DNA from: an uncultured Vibrio sp.
Lineage (GTDB): Bacteria > Pseudomonadota > Gammaproteobacteria > Enterobacterales > Vibrionaceae
Length of the DNA stretch: 64,000 nt
Direction of reading: 5' to 3'
Assembly: GCF_947488985.1 (NCBI RefSeq)
Contig: NZ_CANLBV010000009.1
Location: 1 to 64,000 of the forward strand
Positions 39,415 to 49,243 of the stretch are shown piece by piece. The notes under the pieces are model-generated. The model worked only from the letters and a program-made list of their open reading frames with translations, was not told the origin of the DNA and searched no databases. Both the position numbers and the translations under genes were made by a program. Position 1 is the first letter of the stretch, and each line of letters begins with the position of its first letter.

Positions 39415-39801
39415 TTATTGATGCTTGAACTTGATGATGTCACGACGTTGCTTCTTATCAGGGCGACGCTCTGGAGCTGGGCTGTGAGCATTCAGCTTGC
39501 GTTGTTTTGCAAACTCTTCTCTTTTTGCCAAGCTCTCGGTAGTTTCTTCATAAAGCGTTTGCGCGATAGGCGCTCCGCCACGATGAGCCGAGATTTTCTC
39601 GATCGTCACCGTTTTTTCTTCATTGCCTTGGCGCAGCGTAATCACCGCCCCAAGCTCAACGATTTTACTGGGCTTGCTGCGCTGACCATTATAGTGGACT
39701 TTGCCACCATCGACCATGTTGCGAGCAATCGAACGGGTTTTGTAAAAACGAGCTGCCCACAACCATTTATCGAGTCTGACAGCTTCATTAGCAGTTTTCA
39801 T
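39415..39801 (-). CDS. hslR: Ribosome-associated heat shock protein Hsp15
   Basis: Hsp15 is an RNA-binding protein that recycles 50S subunits carrying a stranded nascent chain. The 128 residues are an S4 domain (about 8-60) with RLDKWLWAARFYKTRSIA and GGKVHYNGQRSKPSK, followed by a basic carboxy-terminal tail rich in arginine and lysine. Its length equals the family. It is the first gene of an hslR-hslO unit. I looked for but cannot identify a clear sigma-32 promoter in the 297-bp region upstream. Confidence 0.92.
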   Translation of the reverse strand: MKTANEAVRLDKWLWAARFYKTRSIARNMVDGGKVHYNGQRSKPSKIVELGAVITLRQGNEEKTVTIEKISAHRGGAPIAQTLYEETTESLAKREEFAKQRKLNAHSPAPERRPDKKQRRDIIKFKHQ

Positions 39802-40098
39802 ATAGGGCTATGCCTTTAATTAAGAAATGAATGCGGTTTAATGGTAATAAAACTGTAATGAACAGTGCGCAACATGCTTTTGATGATGCTTGTCACATTA
39901 AGTAGAAGCTTAAAATGGAGGAGGTTATCATTTTTTTCAAGTCATATGGCAAAATAGCCATCGAATACCGATTTCTTGCTGAGTTATGATATAGTTGATG
40001 ATCTTGTGCTTAAATGCGTTGTGTATCGAACCAATGAATAAAAAAGCTGAAAGTTTAATAATTTGCAGCGTTTGTTGTCATGAAAAGGGGCAAAGGAA

Positions 40099-41022
40099 GT
40101 GAACTTTTTAGAGCTCAAAAGTCGTGTAGGGAATTTTCCTATGTTGAGCCGCTTATTAGAGAATGGATTAGCACTTCAGCAGAAACTAAGCCTAGTGACG
40201 TGTTGTGTATTAATTGCAGCATCCGCATGGATTCTAGGGCAGCTTATCTGGTTTGTTGAACCTAGTGAGCAAACCATCGTACCTTGGAAAGCGGTGGCTT
40301 CATCGTCTTCCGCTCCTCAATCGCCCCTTGATATCTCCTCTTTACAGCAGAGCAACCTGTTTGGTGCCTATAACCCAACCAGCGCGCCTGTCGTTGAGCA
40401 GCCGGTTATTCAAGATGCACCTAAGACGCGATTGAACTTGGTGTTGGTGGGGGCAGTCGCGAGCTCAAACCCCAAACGTAGCTTAGCGGTAATCGCAAAC
40501 CGTGGTACGCAAGCGACATACGGCATTAACGAACAGATAGAAGGCACCAGAGTCAAGCTCAAAGCCGTGCTGGTGGATCGCGTGATCATTGATAATTCAG
40601 GGCGAGACGAAACCTTAATGCTGGAAGGCATTGAGTACAAACGCTTGGCGGTATCAGAGCCAGCACCAGCTCGCAGCTCTGCTTCGGTGCGTGGTAATAA
40701 CCCGACCTCAGCAGAAGCGAAGCTTGATGAAATCAAAGCGAAGATAATGGAAGATCCACAACAGATTTTCCAATATGTTCGACTGTCTCAGGTAAAGCGC
40801 GACGAGCAAGTGGTCGGTTATCGTGTCAGCCCGGGTAAAGATGCTGAACTTTTTAACTCTGTTGGGCTCCAAAGCGGAGATATTGCGACTCAGTTAAATG
40901 GACAAGACCTGACTGACCCCGCCGCGATGGGCAATATATTCCGTTCTATCTCAGATCTGACCGAGTTAAATCTGGTGGTCGAGAGAGATGGGCAACAGCA
41001 TGAAGTGTTTATTGAATTTTAA
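40099..41022 (+). CDS. gspC: Type II secretion inner-membrane protein GspC/EpsC
   Basis: GspC links the inner-membrane platform to the secretin GspD. The 307-residue protein has a short cytoplasmic start, a membrane helix (about 35-58), and the periplasmic homology region LDISSLQQSNLFGAY to about 200, which contacts the secretin. A carboxy-terminal PDZ domain covers about 215-305, with VIGYRVSPGKDAELF-like VVGYRVSPGKDAE. It starts with GTG. The AGGA before it lies unusually close, so the real ribosome site may be the GGGG at 40087-40090. It opens the gspCDEFGHIJKLMN operon. Confidence 0.93.
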   Translation: MNFLELKSRVGNFPMLSRLLENGLALQQKLSLVTCCVLIAASAWILGQLIWFVEPSEQTIVPWKAVASSSSAPQSPLDISSLQQSNLFGAYNPTSAPVVEQPVIQDAPKTRLNLVLVGAVASSNPKRSLAVIANRGTQATYGINEQIEGTRVKLKAVLVDRVIIDNSGRDETLMLEGIEYKRLAVSEPAPARSSASVRGNNPTSAEAKLDEIKAKIMEDPQQIFQYVRLSQVKRDEQVVGYRVSPGKDAELFNSVGLQSGDIATQLNGQDLTDPAAMGNIFRSISDLTELNLVVERDGQQHEVFIEF

Positions 41023-41063
41023 AACTTTGCGTCTAACCAAGGACGAAAGTGTAGGAGAAGTAC

Positions 41064-43085
41064 GTGAAGCATTGGTTTAAGAAAAGTGCATGGTTATTGG
41101 CAGGAAGCTTAATCGGCACACCTGCAGCCATCGCGAATGATTTTAGTGCCAGTTTTAAGGGCACGGATATTCAAGAGTTTATTAATATTGTTGGTCGTAA
41201 TCTAGAAAAAACCATCATCGTTGACCCTTCGGTGCGCGGAAAAATCGATGTACGCAGTTATGACGTACTCAATGAGGAACAATATTATAGTTTCTTCTTA
41301 AACGTGTTAGAGGTCTACGGCTACGCGGTCGTTGAAATGGACTCAGGCGTTCTTAAGGTCATCAAATCGAAAGATTCGAAAACCTCGGCCATCCCGGTGG
41401 TGGGTGATCACGACTCTATTAACGGCGACAGTGTGGTAACACGGGTTGTGACGGTACGTAATGTCTCAGTTCGTGAACTCTCTCCTTTGTTGCGCCAGTT
41501 GAACGACAACGCGGGCGCGGGTAACGTTGTGCATTACGACCCTGCTAATATTATCCTGCTCACAGGTCGCGCTGCGGTGGTTAATCGCCTAGCGGAAATC
41601 ATTCGACGCGTTGACCAAGCCGGTGATAAAGAGATTGAAGTCGTTGAACTCAAGAATGCTTCAGCGGCGGAGATGGCACGTATTGTTGATGCCTTGAACA
41701 ATACCACAGATGCCAAGAATACACCGGCCTTCTTACAGCCTAAGCTGGTTGCTGATGAACGCACTAACGCGATTCTGATTTCAGGCGATCCTAAAGTTCG
41801 TCAGCGCTTAAAAAAACTTATCGAGCAACTTGATGGTGAGATGGTGAGCAAGGGCAACAATCAAGTTGTTTATCTGAAGTACGCAAAAGCGGAAGAGATG
41901 GTCGACGTACTAAAAGGCGTGTCTGATAATCTGCAATCGGAAAAGCAATCATCGACCCAGGGCAATGCATCACAACGCGATAAAGTGATGATCTCAGCGC
42001 ACGCGGACACCAACGCTTTGGTGATTAGTGCTCAGCCGGACATTATGAACGCGTTGCAAGATGTGATCGCTCAACTGGATATTCGTCGAGCTCAAGTATT
42101 GATTGAAGCACTGATCGTCGAAATGGCTGAGGGTGATGGCGTTAATCTCGGCGTGCAGTGGGGTAACCTAGAAACAGGAGCCATGATTCAATACAGCAAT
42201 ACCGGCGCCTCAATTGGCGGTGTGATGGTCGGTCTAGAAAATGCTAAGGACACAACAACAACAGATTATACTTTCGACAGTAATGGCGATCCGGTTGCCA
42301 TCGAAAGGACAACCCCAGGTGATTACTCCACCTTAGCTTCTGCGCTGTCAGGTGTGAATGGTGCAGCGATGAGCATAGCGATGGGCGATTGGACGGCGTT
42401 GATCAGTGCGGTTTCGACCGATTCCAACTCAAACATCCTATCTTCTCCAAGCATCACAGTGATGGACAATGGCAAGGCTTCATTCATTGTCGGTGAAGAA
42501 GTTCCGGTATTAACTGGCTCTACCGCAGGTTCAAGTAACGATAACCCATTCCAAACTGTTGATCGTAAAGAAGTCGGTATCAAGCTGAATGTAGTGCCAC
42601 AAATCAACGAAGGTGACTCGGTTCAACTGGACATCGAACAAGAAGTGTCGAACGTATTAGGTGCAAACGGCGCGGTTGATGTGCGTTTTGCTAAGCGTCA
42701 ATTGAATACATCAGTGATTGTTCAAGATGGACAAATGCTAGTGTTGGGTGGTCTGATTGATGAGCGCGCACTGGAAAGTGAGTCTAAGGTGCCTTTCTTG
42801 GGGGATATCCCAGTTCTTGGTCACCTGTTTAAATCAACCAGTACCCAAGTTGAGAAAAAGAACCTTATGGTCTTCATCAAGCCAACCATCATTCGCGATG
42901 GTATGACGGCAGATGGCATTACTCAACGTAAGTACAACTACATTCGAGCGGAGCAACTGTACAAGGCTGAGCAAGGCCTGAAACTGCTGGATGATGACAA
43001 TATCCCGGTATTACCTAAGTTTGGCGACAGCACCAATCACCCTGCTGAAATCCAAGCCTTCATCGATCAAATGGAACAAGAATAA
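41064..43085 (+). CDS. gspD: Type II secretion secretin GspD/EpsD
   Basis: GspD forms the outer-membrane pore. The 673 residues start with a signal peptide (about 1-24) and have N0 to N3 domains, with [21 protein letters not shown] in N0. The secretin core (about 400-610) includes the VPVLTGS block, the outer gate, and [24 protein letters not shown]. Its stop codon overlaps the gspE start (TAATG), showing tight coupling. The tail (about 615-673) lies after the last beta-strands. GspS-like pilotin is not encoded in this window. Confidence 0.96.
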   Translation: MKHWFKKSAWLLAGSLIGTPAAIANDFSASFKGTDIQEFINIVGRNLEKTIIVDPSVRGKIDVRSYDVLNEEQYYSFFLNVLEVYGYAVVEMDSGVLKVIKSKDSKTSAIPVVGDHDSINGDSVVTRVVTVRNVSVRELSPLLRQLNDNAGAGNVVHYDPANIILLTGRAAVVNRLAEIIRRVDQAGDKEIEVVELKNASAAEMARIVDALNNTTDAKNTPAFLQPKLVADERTNAILISGDPKVRQRLKKLIEQLDGEMVSKGNNQVVYLKYAKAEEMVDVLKGVSDNLQSEKQSSTQGNASQRDKVMISAHADTNALVISAQPDIMNALQDVIAQLDIRRAQVLIEALIVEMAEGDGVNLGVQWGNLETGAMIQYSNTGASIGGVMVGLENAKDTTTTDYTFDSNGDPVAIERTTPGDYSTLASALSGVNGAAMSIAMGDWTALISAVSTDSNSNILSSPSITVMDNGKASFIVGEEVPVLTGSTAGSSNDNPFQTVDRKEVGIKLNVVPQINEGDSVQLDIEQEVSNVLGANGAVDVRFAKRQLNTSVIVQDGQMLVLGGLIDERALESESKVPFLGDIPVLGHLFKSTSTQVEKKNLMVFIKPTIIRDGMTADGITQRKYNYIRAEQLYKAEQGLKLLDDDNIPVLPKFGDSTNHPAEIQAFIDQMEQE

Positions 43086-44587
43086 TGGCTGAATTGGTCG
43101 GGGTGGCACGCACGTTTCAGCGCTTGCCGTTTAGCTTTGCGAATCGTTACAAGATGGTGCTGGAGTCGCTGCATCCAGAGCGTGCGCCGGTACTTTACTA
43201 TGTGGAACCTCTGAAATCTGCGGCGATCATTGAAGTGAGCCGAGTTGTGAAGGGTGGTTTTGCGCCACAAGCGATCAGCGCCGATGAGTTTGATAAAAAA
43301 CTGACCGATGCCTATCAGCGCGATTCATCCGAAGCGCGTCAGCTGATGGAAGACATCGGTGCAGACAACGACGACTTCTTCTCGCTGGCCGAAGAGCTGC
43401 CGCAAGACGAAGACCTGCTTGAGTCGGAAGACGATGCACCTATTATCAAGCTAATCAATGCGATGCTGGGTGAAGCGATCAAAGAAGGTGCGTCGGATAT
43501 TCATATCGAAACCTTTGAAAAGTCATTGTCGATTCGCTTTCGAGTAGATGGTGTACTGCGAGATGTACTTGCGCCTAGCCGTAAGCTATCTCCGTTATTA
43601 GTCTCGCGCGTTAAAGTGATGGCTAAGCTTGATATAGCTGAAAAACGCGTGCCACAAGATGGTCGTATCTCGCTGCGTATTGGTGGCCGTGCGGTCGACG
43701 TGCGTGTTTCAACCATGCCTTCCTCACACGGTGAGCGGGTGGTAATGCGTTTGCTCGACAAAAATGCCACTCGCCTAGATTTACACAGCTTAGGTATGAC
43801 GGCAGAGAACCATCAAAACTTCCGTAAGCTAATCCAGCGCCCTCACGGTATCATCTTGGTGACCGGTCCTACGGGGTCGGGTAAATCCACCACTTTGTAC
43901 GCTGGCTTGCAGGAGCTCAACAGTAACGAGCGCAACATCCTGACCGTTGAAGATCCGATCGAATTTGATATCGATGGCATTGGCCAAACGCAAGTTAACC
44001 CTAAGGTGGATATGACCTTTGCTCGTGGTTTACGTGCCATTTTGCGTCAAGACCCTGACGTAGTGATGATTGGTGAGATCCGAGATTTAGAAACGGCAGA
44101 GATTGCGGTTCAAGCCTCTTTGACCGGTCACTTGGTGATGTCGACTCTGCACACCAATACTGCCATCGGCGCGATCACTCGTCTGCGTGATATGGGCATC
44201 GAGCCCTTCTTGATCTCTTCTTCCTTGCTCGGTGTGCTGGCGCAGCGTTTGGTGCGAACCTTATGTAAAGACTGTAAAGAGCCATATCAAGCCGACAAAG
44301 AGCAGAAGAAGCTGTTTAATTTGAACGAGCAAGAAAGCCTGACGCTTTACCATGCCAAAGGCTGTGAGCACTGCAATGGTAAGGGTTACCGAGGGCGTAC
44401 CGGTATTCACGAATTGCTGATGATTGACGATTCAGTGCAAGAGCTTATCCACAGTGAAGCTGGCGAACAGGCGATTGAGAAAGTCATTCGTGGCACAACC
44501 CCAAGCATTCGAGATGATGGCTTGAGCAAAGTTCGGAAAGGGGTAACGACCTTAGAAGAAGTGATGCGCGTGACCAAGGAAGTCTAG
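43085..44587 (+). CDS. gspE: Type II secretion ATPase GspE/EpsE
   Basis: GspE powers secretion by hydrolysing ATP at the inner-membrane platform. The 500 residues comprise an N-terminal GspE-N domain that binds GspL, then the ATPase core. Walker A is [10 protein letters not shown] (about 260-269), Walker B includes [13 protein letters not shown], and the aspartate and histidine boxes follow. A tetracysteine zinc site is formed by CKDCK near residue 393 and [12 protein letters not shown] near 427. It overlaps gspD by one base and is followed by gspF one base after its stop. Confidence 0.97.
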   Translation: MAELVGVARTFQRLPFSFANRYKMVLESLHPERAPVLYYVEPLKSAAIIEVSRVVKGGFAPQAISADEFDKKLTDAYQRDSSEARQLMEDIGADNDDFFSLAEELPQDEDLLESEDDAPIIKLINAMLGEAIKEGASDIHIETFEKSLSIRFRVDGVLRDVLAPSRKLSPLLVSRVKVMAKLDIAEKRVPQDGRISLRIGGRAVDVRVSTMPSSHGERVVMRLLDKNATRLDLHSLGMTAENHQNFRKLIQRPHGIILVTGPTGSGKSTTLYAGLQELNSNERNILTVEDPIEFDIDGIGQTQVNPKVDMTFARGLRAILRQDPDVVMIGEIRDLETAEIAVQASLTGHLVMSTLHTNTAIGAITRLRDMGIEPFLISSSLLGVLAQRLVRTLCKDCKEPYQADKEQKKLFNLNEQESLTLYHAKGCEHCNGKGYRGRTGIHELLMIDDSVQELIHSEAGEQAIEKVIRGTTPSIRDDGLSKVRKGVTTLEEVMRVTKEV

Positions 44588-44588
44588 T

Positions 44589-45809
44589 ATGGCAGCATTT
44601 GAATACAAAGCGTTGGATGCGAAAGGGAAAAGCAAAAAGGGTTCGATTGAAGCGGATAACGCTCGTCAGGCTCGCCAGCGCTTAAAAGAGCAAGGCTTAA
44701 TGCCGGTTGAGATGACCGAAGCCAAGGCCAAAACGACCAGGGGCGCACAGCCTTCGACCAGTTTTAAGCGTGGTATCAGTACCCCCGACCTTGCCTTGAT
44801 TACTCGTCAAATATCGACGCTGGTTCAATCGGGCATGCCGCTAGAAGAGTGCTTGAAAGCGGTGGCTGAGCAGTCTGAAAAGCCTCGAATTCGCACCATG
44901 TTACTGGCGGTACGTTCTAAGGTGACCGAAGGTTACTCGCTGGCGGATAGCTTAGCGGATTACCCACATATTTTTGATGAACTGTTCAGAGCCATGGTCG
45001 CTGCGGGTGAGAAATCCGGTCACCTCGATGCCGTATTAGAGCGGTTGGCAGACTACGCTGAGAATCGCCAGAAGATGCGTTCTAAGTTAATGCAAGCGAT
45101 GATCTATCCGGTGGTGCTGGTGGTGTTTGCGGTGACGATTGTTTCGTTCTTACTCGCCACCGTAGTGCCGAAGATCGTTGAACCTATTATTCAAATGGGT
45201 CAAGAACTGCCCCAATCGACCCAATTTTTATTGGCATCGAGTGAATTTATTCAGAATTGGGGTATCCAATTACTGTTGCTGTTTATAGGCGTCATCGTGC
45301 TGGTTAAGACGGCATTGAAAAAGCCGAACGTTCGTCTGAGTTGGGATCGTAAACTGTTGAGTATCCCGCTGATCGGCAAAATCGCCAAAGGGATCAATAC
45401 CTCTCGTTTTGCGCGAACCCTTTCTATCTGTACTTCGAGCGCGATTCCGATCCTTGAAGGGATGAAAGTCGCGGTCGATGTCATGTCGAATCACCATGTT
45501 AAACAGCAAGTAACACAGGCATCAGATAGCGTTAGAGAAGGGGCGAGCCTACGTAAAGCGCTCGATCACACCAAGCTTTTCCCACCGATGATGCTGCATA
45601 TGATCGCCAGTGGTGAGCAGAGTGGCCAGTTGGAGCAGATGCTCACTCGAGCAGCGGACAACCAAGACCAAAGCTTTGAGTCGACGGTCAATATTGCGTT
45701 AGGTATTTTTACCCCAGCATTGATCGCCTTGATGGCTGGTTTAGTGCTGTTTATTGTGATGGCAACGTTGATGCCAATGCTTGAAATGAACAATTTAATG
45801 AGTGGCTAA
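44589..45809 (+). CDS. gspF: Type II secretion inner-membrane platform protein GspF/EpsF
   Basis: GspF is the polytopic core of the inner-membrane platform. The 406 residues have two homologous cytoplasmic helical domains, about 70-165 and 275-370. Three membrane helices lie near 170-195 (YPVVLVVFAVTIVSFLLATVV), 220-240 and 375-400. Conserved residues include TRQISTLVQSGMPLEE and MIASGEQSGQLEQML. The last bases of the gene resemble the first unit of a tandem repeat that fills the gap before gspG. Confidence 0.96.
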   Translation: MAAFEYKALDAKGKSKKGSIEADNARQARQRLKEQGLMPVEMTEAKAKTTRGAQPSTSFKRGISTPDLALITRQISTLVQSGMPLEECLKAVAEQSEKPRIRTMLLAVRSKVTEGYSLADSLADYPHIFDELFRAMVAAGEKSGHLDAVLERLADYAENRQKMRSKLMQAMIYPVVLVVFAVTIVSFLLATVVPKIVEPIIQMGQELPQSTQFLLASSEFIQNWGIQLLLLFIGVIVLVKTALKKPNVRLSWDRKLLSIPLIGKIAKGINTSRFARTLSICTSSAIPILEGMKVAVDVMSNHHVKQQVTQASDSVREGASLRKALDHTKLFPPMMLHMIASGEQSGQLEQMLTRAADNQDQSFESTVNIALGIFTPALIALMAGLVLFIVMATLMPMLEMNNLMSG

Positions 45810-45820
45810 CGTATTTTCCA

Positions 45821-45877
45821 CAGTGGCTACCGTACTTTACAGTAGCTACCGTGCTTTACAGTAGCTACCGCATGGTA
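45821..45877 (+). repeat. Three tandem 19-bp units between gspF and gspG
   Basis: ACAGTGGCTACCGTACTTT, ACAGTAGCTACCGTGCTTT and ACAGTAGCTACCGCATGGT follow each other. The gspF end itself, GAGTGGCTAACGTATTTT at 45801-45818, looks like a diverged earlier copy. The array thus seems to have grown out of the gspF 3' end. Confidence 0.85.
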
Positions 45878-45956
45878 CACAGTGGGTTAGTTTTTGGATT
45901 ACCGAGAAGAAGGGCATCATTACCTTCAACTCGCAGTCTGTAATTTGGAGAAAATA

Positions 45957-46400
45957 ATGAAAAATAAAATGAAGAAACAGTCAGGCTTTACTCTATTAGA
46001 AGTGATGGTGGTTGTGGTTATCCTAGGTGTTTTGGCAAGCTTTGTAGTACCTAACTTATTGGGCAACAAAGAGAAGGCTGACCAACAAAAAGCGATCACT
46101 GATATCGTAGCACTAGAGAACGCGCTCGATATGTACAAGCTCGATAACAGCGTTTACCCAACCACAGATCAAGGCCTTGATGCCTTAGTGTCTAAGCCAA
46201 GTAGCCCAGAGCCGCGTAACTACCGTGACGGCGGTTACATCAAGCGTCTGCCTAATGACCCATGGGGCAACGAGTACCAATATCTAAGCCCGGGCGACAA
46301 CGGCACCATTGATATTTTCACTCTGGGTGCTGATGGTCAAGAAGGTGGTGAAGGTATTGCAGCCGACATCGGCAATTGGAACATGCAAGACTTTCAATAA
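45957..46400 (+). CDS. gspG: Major pseudopilin GspG/EpsG
   Basis: GspG polymerises into the pseudopilus that pushes substrates through the secretin. The ATG at 45957 has TTTGGAGA upstream and gives 147 residues. A prepilin leader MKNKMKKQSG is cut before FTLLEVMVVVV, with Glu5 present, followed by the long hydrophobic helix. The globular part contains the family's DNSVYPTTDQGLDALV and PWGNEYQY calcium-binding loop region. An in-frame start at 45894 would add residues before the leader and is unlikely. Confidence 0.96.
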   Translation: MKNKMKKQSGFTLLEVMVVVVILGVLASFVVPNLLGNKEKADQQKAITDIVALENALDMYKLDNSVYPTTDQGLDALVSKPSSPEPRNYRDGGYIKRLPNDPWGNEYQYLSPGDNGTIDIFTLGADGQEGGEGIAADIGNWNMQDFQ

Positions 46401-46468
46401 GCTTCGGCTTACGTGATGATCGCTTGAACGTTATTGATGGTAGGACATAAGCAGATGGAGCCGATTCG

Positions 46469-47062
46469 GTGAAAAATCAGCAAACACAGCCAGGTTTCAC
46501 CTTGATCGAAATCCTCTTGGTGTTGGTGCTACTGTCAGTAACGGCGGTTGCGGTGATCGCGACCATTCCTACCAACAGTAAAGACGTCGCCAAACAATAC
46601 GCCCACAGCTTTTATCAGCGAGTTCAGTTACTCAATGAAGAGGCTATTTTGAGTGGTTTGGATTTTGGCGTTCGCATTGATGAAAAAACATCGACCTATG
46701 TGTTAATGGCACTTAAGTCAGAAGGTTGGCAGGAAGCCGAACTCGAAAAAATCCCCTCAGTCACTGAGCTGCCTGATGACCTCGCCTTGTCAGTGACTTT
46801 GGGTGGAGGAGTGTGGCAAGAGGACGATCGACTGTTCAAGCCTGGCAGCTTATTTGATGAAGATATGTTTGCGGATCTTGAAGAGGATAAAAAGCCGAAG
46901 CCACCGCAGGTCTATATTATGTCGAGTGCAGAAATGACGCCCTTTGTGCTCTCTTTTTATCCCAATATCGGTGACACCATACAAGATGGCTGGCGCATTC
47001 GAGTGCTCGATAACGGTGTGATTCGATTACTAGAACCGGGAGAAGAAGATGAAGAGGAATAA
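46469..47062 (+). CDS. gspH: Minor pseudopilin GspH/EpsH
   Basis: GspH is a minor pseudopilin that joins the pilus shaft to the tip complex. It begins with GTG, eight bases after GGAG. The 197 residues carry the prepilin leader MKNQQTQPG cut before FTLIEILLVL with Glu5. The body is acidic, with a lysine- and glutamate-rich loop EDKKPKPPQVY typical of this variable family. Its end overlaps the start of gspI (ATGAAGAGGAATAAC inside the last codons), so the two are coupled. Confidence 0.93.
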   Translation: MKNQQTQPGFTLIEILLVLVLLSVTAVAVIATIPTNSKDVAKQYAHSFYQRVQLLNEEAILSGLDFGVRIDEKTSTYVLMALKSEGWQEAELEKIPSVTELPDDLALSVTLGGGVWQEDDRLFKPGSLFDEDMFADLEEDKKPKPPQVYIMSSAEMTPFVLSFYPNIGDTIQDGWRIRVLDNGVIRLLEPGEEDEEE

Positions 47063-47423
47063 CTGTTCTCCTTATCGTTCTCGTGGTATGACTCTGCTAG
47101 AGGTGTTGGTTGCGCTCGCGATTTTTGCTACCGCAGCGATCAGTGTGATTCGCGCAGTCACTCAACACATTAATACCCTCAGTTATCTAGAAGAGAAAAC
47201 TTTTGCCGCGATGGTCGTCGACAACCAAATGGCTTTGGTGATGCTGCACCCCGAGAAACTAAAAAAAGCGCAGGGCACACAAGAGTTGGCCGGAAGAGAG
47301 TGGTTTTGGACCGTGACGCCTGTTGAGACCAGCAACGACCTATTAAAGGCTTTTGATGTGAGTGTGGCGACCAGTAAACAAACCTCTTCAGTGGTGACGG
47401 TGCGCAGCTATGTTGTTAATTAG
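47049..47423 (+). CDS. gspI: Minor pseudopilin GspI/EpsI
   Basis: GspI is a tip pseudopilin that nucleates the GspI-J-K complex. The 124 residues begin with a short leader ending in SRG, cut before MTLLEVLVALAI with Glu5. The rest is the usual small beta-rich domain ending in [10 protein letters not shown]. The last codons, TATGTTGTTAATTAG, form the first unit of the triplicated 18-bp repeat that runs into gspJ. The gene overlaps gspH by 14 bases. Confidence 0.95.
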   Translation: MKRNNCSPYRSRGMTLLEVLVALAIFATAAISVIRAVTQHINTLSYLEEKTFAAMVVDNQMALVMLHPEKLKKAQGTQELAGREWFWTVTPVETSNDLLKAFDVSVATSKQTSSVVTVRSYVVN

Positions 47424-47463
47424 ATTTATGTTGTTAATTAGTTCCATGTTGTTAATTAAATTC
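47410..47463 (+). repeat. Three tandem 18-bp units at the gspI-gspJ junction
   Basis: The units share the core ATGTTGTTAATTA, with variable last five bases (GATTT, GTTCC, AATTC). The first unit carries the gspI stop codon. All three stay in frame with gspJ. A second duplication follows at 47518-47547, two 15-bp copies encoding HLSSK. Confidence 0.95.
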
Positions 47464-48201
47464 ACCTCGCTAGCTAAGAACCGAACGTTAACGAAGAGCA
47501 GATCGCTAACTGACCATCTATCATCAAAACATCTATCGTCAAAACAGCAGGGCTTCACCTTGATTGAGGTGTTGGTCTCTATCGCGATTTTTTCCACGTT
47601 AAGCATGGCTGCCTACCAAGTGGTGAATCAGGTTCAGCGTAGCAATGAGCTTTCTATTGAGCGCAGCGCGCGTTTGAATCAACTGCAACGTAGCTTGGTC
47701 ATTTTAGATAATGACTTTCGCCAGATGGCGGTACGACAATTTCGTACCAATGGTGAAGATGCATCATCTAAGCTGATCTTCAAGGGGGAGTATTTGTTGG
47801 ACTCCGATAGTGTCGGCATCCTGTTTACTCGCCTTGGTTGGCATAACCCACAACAGCAGTTTCCTCGAGGTGAGGTGACGAAAGTCGGTTACCGCATTAA
47901 GGATCAGACGCTTGAACGAGTTTGGTGGCGCTATCCTGATACTCCGAGCGGGCAGGATGGGGTGATCTCGCCGTTGCTTGATGACGTTGAAAGTTGGGGA
48001 GTTGAGTTTTATGACGGAACTCGCTGGGGCGAGGGCTGGCAAACTGATAAGTCGCTGCCTAAAGCGGTCAGACTCAAGTTGACCTTGACAGACTACGGTG
48101 AGATAGAGCGTATTTATCTCACGCCAAGTGGCACCTTAGAGCAAACTGGAAATTCGTCAAGTGATGGCGCTTTAGGTGGTAATGAGGCGAATAATGGCTG
48201 A
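47410..48201 (+). CDS. gspJ: Minor pseudopilin GspJ/EpsJ with a repeat-built leader
   Basis: GspJ is a tip pseudopilin. From the prepilin cut [16 protein letters not shown] it is a normal protein of about 215 residues ending with the family's [15 protein letters not shown] part. What precedes is odd: three in-frame ATG-headed 18-bp units ([18 protein letters not shown]) and a duplicated HLSSK, making a 47-residue leader where homologues have about 15-20. Any of the ATGs at 47410, 47428 and 47446 could start translation, and none has a clear ribosome site. I give the first because it overlaps the gspI stop. Confidence 0.85.
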   Translation: MLLIRFMLLISSMLLIKFTSLAKNRTLTKSRSLTDHLSSKHLSSKQQGFTLIEVLVSIAIFSTLSMAAYQVVNQVQRSNELSIERSARLNQLQRSLVILDNDFRQMAVRQFRTNGEDASSKLIFKGEYLLDSDSVGILFTRLGWHNPQQQFPRGEVTKVGYRIKDQTLERVWWRYPDTPSGQDGVISPLLDDVESWGVEFYDGTRWGEGWQTDKSLPKAVRLKLTLTDYGEIERIYLTPSGTLEQTGNSSSDGALGGNEANNG

Positions 48202-49243
48202 TCGAATCAATAAGCGAACGGCACCTCGAGTCGAGGTGGGACGCAAACAGCGCGGGGTAGCGCTGATCATTATTTTGATGTTGCTGGCGATCATGGCAAC
48301 CATCGCAGGCAGCATGTTTGAGCGTCTGTTTACCCAATTTAAACGGGTGGGTAATCAATTGAATTACCAACAAGCTTACTGGTATAGCATCGGTGTGGAA
48401 GCACTGGTACAAGACGGTATCAGGCAAAGCTATAAAGACAGCGATACCGTTAACTTAAGCCAGCCATGGGCGTTAGAGGAGCAGGTCTTCCCATTGGACT
48501 ATGGTCAGGTTTCCGGTCGAATTGTCGATGCGCAGGCCTGTTTTAATCTTAATGCTTTAGCAGGGGTGGCGGTAGACTCTGGCAGCCAAACGCCTTATTT
48601 AGTCTCGGTGTGGCAAACCTTGTTAGAAAACCAAGACGTGGACTCGTATCAGGCCGAGGTGATCGCCAATTCCAGCTGGGAGTTTGTCGATTCCGATAGT
48701 CGAACCACCTCTTCAGTCGGTGTTGAAGACAGCACGTATGAGGCGATGAAGCCTGCATACCTGACGGCAAATGGCTTGATAGCCGATGAATCCGAGCTGC
48801 GAGCTGTGTATCAGGTGACGGGTGAAGTGATGAACAAGGTTCGCCCTTTTGTTTGTGCACTACCCAGCGATGATTTCCGCTTGAATGTGAATACACTCTC
48901 GGAGCTGCAAGCGCCGTTATTGGAAGCGATGTTTGCTCCGGACTTGAGTGAATCGGATGCACAGCAACTGATTAACCAGCGCCCTTTTGATGGCTGGGAA
49001 AGCGTGGATACATTTATGGCTGAGTCGGCTATTGCTGGCGTGAATCCAGAAGTCAGTAACAAAGCCAAAGCATATTTAACTGTAGATAGCGCCTATTTTG
49101 AGCTAGATGCAGAGGTCTTAGTTGAGCAGTCTCGTGTACGCATACGAACGCTTTTCTATAGTAGTAATCGAGAAACCGTGACGGTAGTACGCCGTCGTTT
49201 TGGAGGGATCAGTGAGCGAGTTTCTGACCGTTCGACTGAGTAG
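48194..49243 (+). CDS. gspK: Minor pseudopilin GspK/EpsK
   Basis: GspK is the largest minor pseudopilin and caps the pilus tip. The ATG at 48194 has GAGG upstream and overlaps the gspJ stop by eight bases. The 349 residues have a leader cut after KQRG before [12 protein letters not shown]. As usual for GspK, there is no glutamate at position 5. The globular domain contains the family's cysteine pair, [10 protein letters not shown] and [18 protein letters not shown]. Its stop overlaps gspL by about 30 bases. Confidence 0.95.
   Translation: MADRINKRTAPRVEVGRKQRGVALIIILMLLAIMATIAGSMFERLFTQFKRVGNQLNYQQAYWYSIGVEALVQDGIRQSYKDSDTVNLSQPWALEEQVFPLDYGQVSGRIVDAQACFNLNALAGVAVDSGSQTPYLVSVWQTLLENQDVDSYQAEVIANSSWEFVDSDSRTTSSVGVEDSTYEAMKPAYLTANGLIADESELRAVYQVTGEVMNKVRPFVCALPSDDFRLNVNTLSELQAPLLEAMFAPDLSESDAQQLINQRPFDGWESVDTFMAESAIAGVNPEVSNKAKAYLTVDSAYFELDAEVLVEQSRVRIRTLFYSSNRETVTVVRRRFGGISERVSDRSTE

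Noticed and set aside
39802..40098. A small gene before gspC
   Set aside because: Nothing with a ribosome site; only promoter-like AT-rich sequence for hslR and gspC.
48549..48962. Minus-strand frame of 137 codons over gspK
   Set aside because: Shadow of gspK, with no ribosome site.
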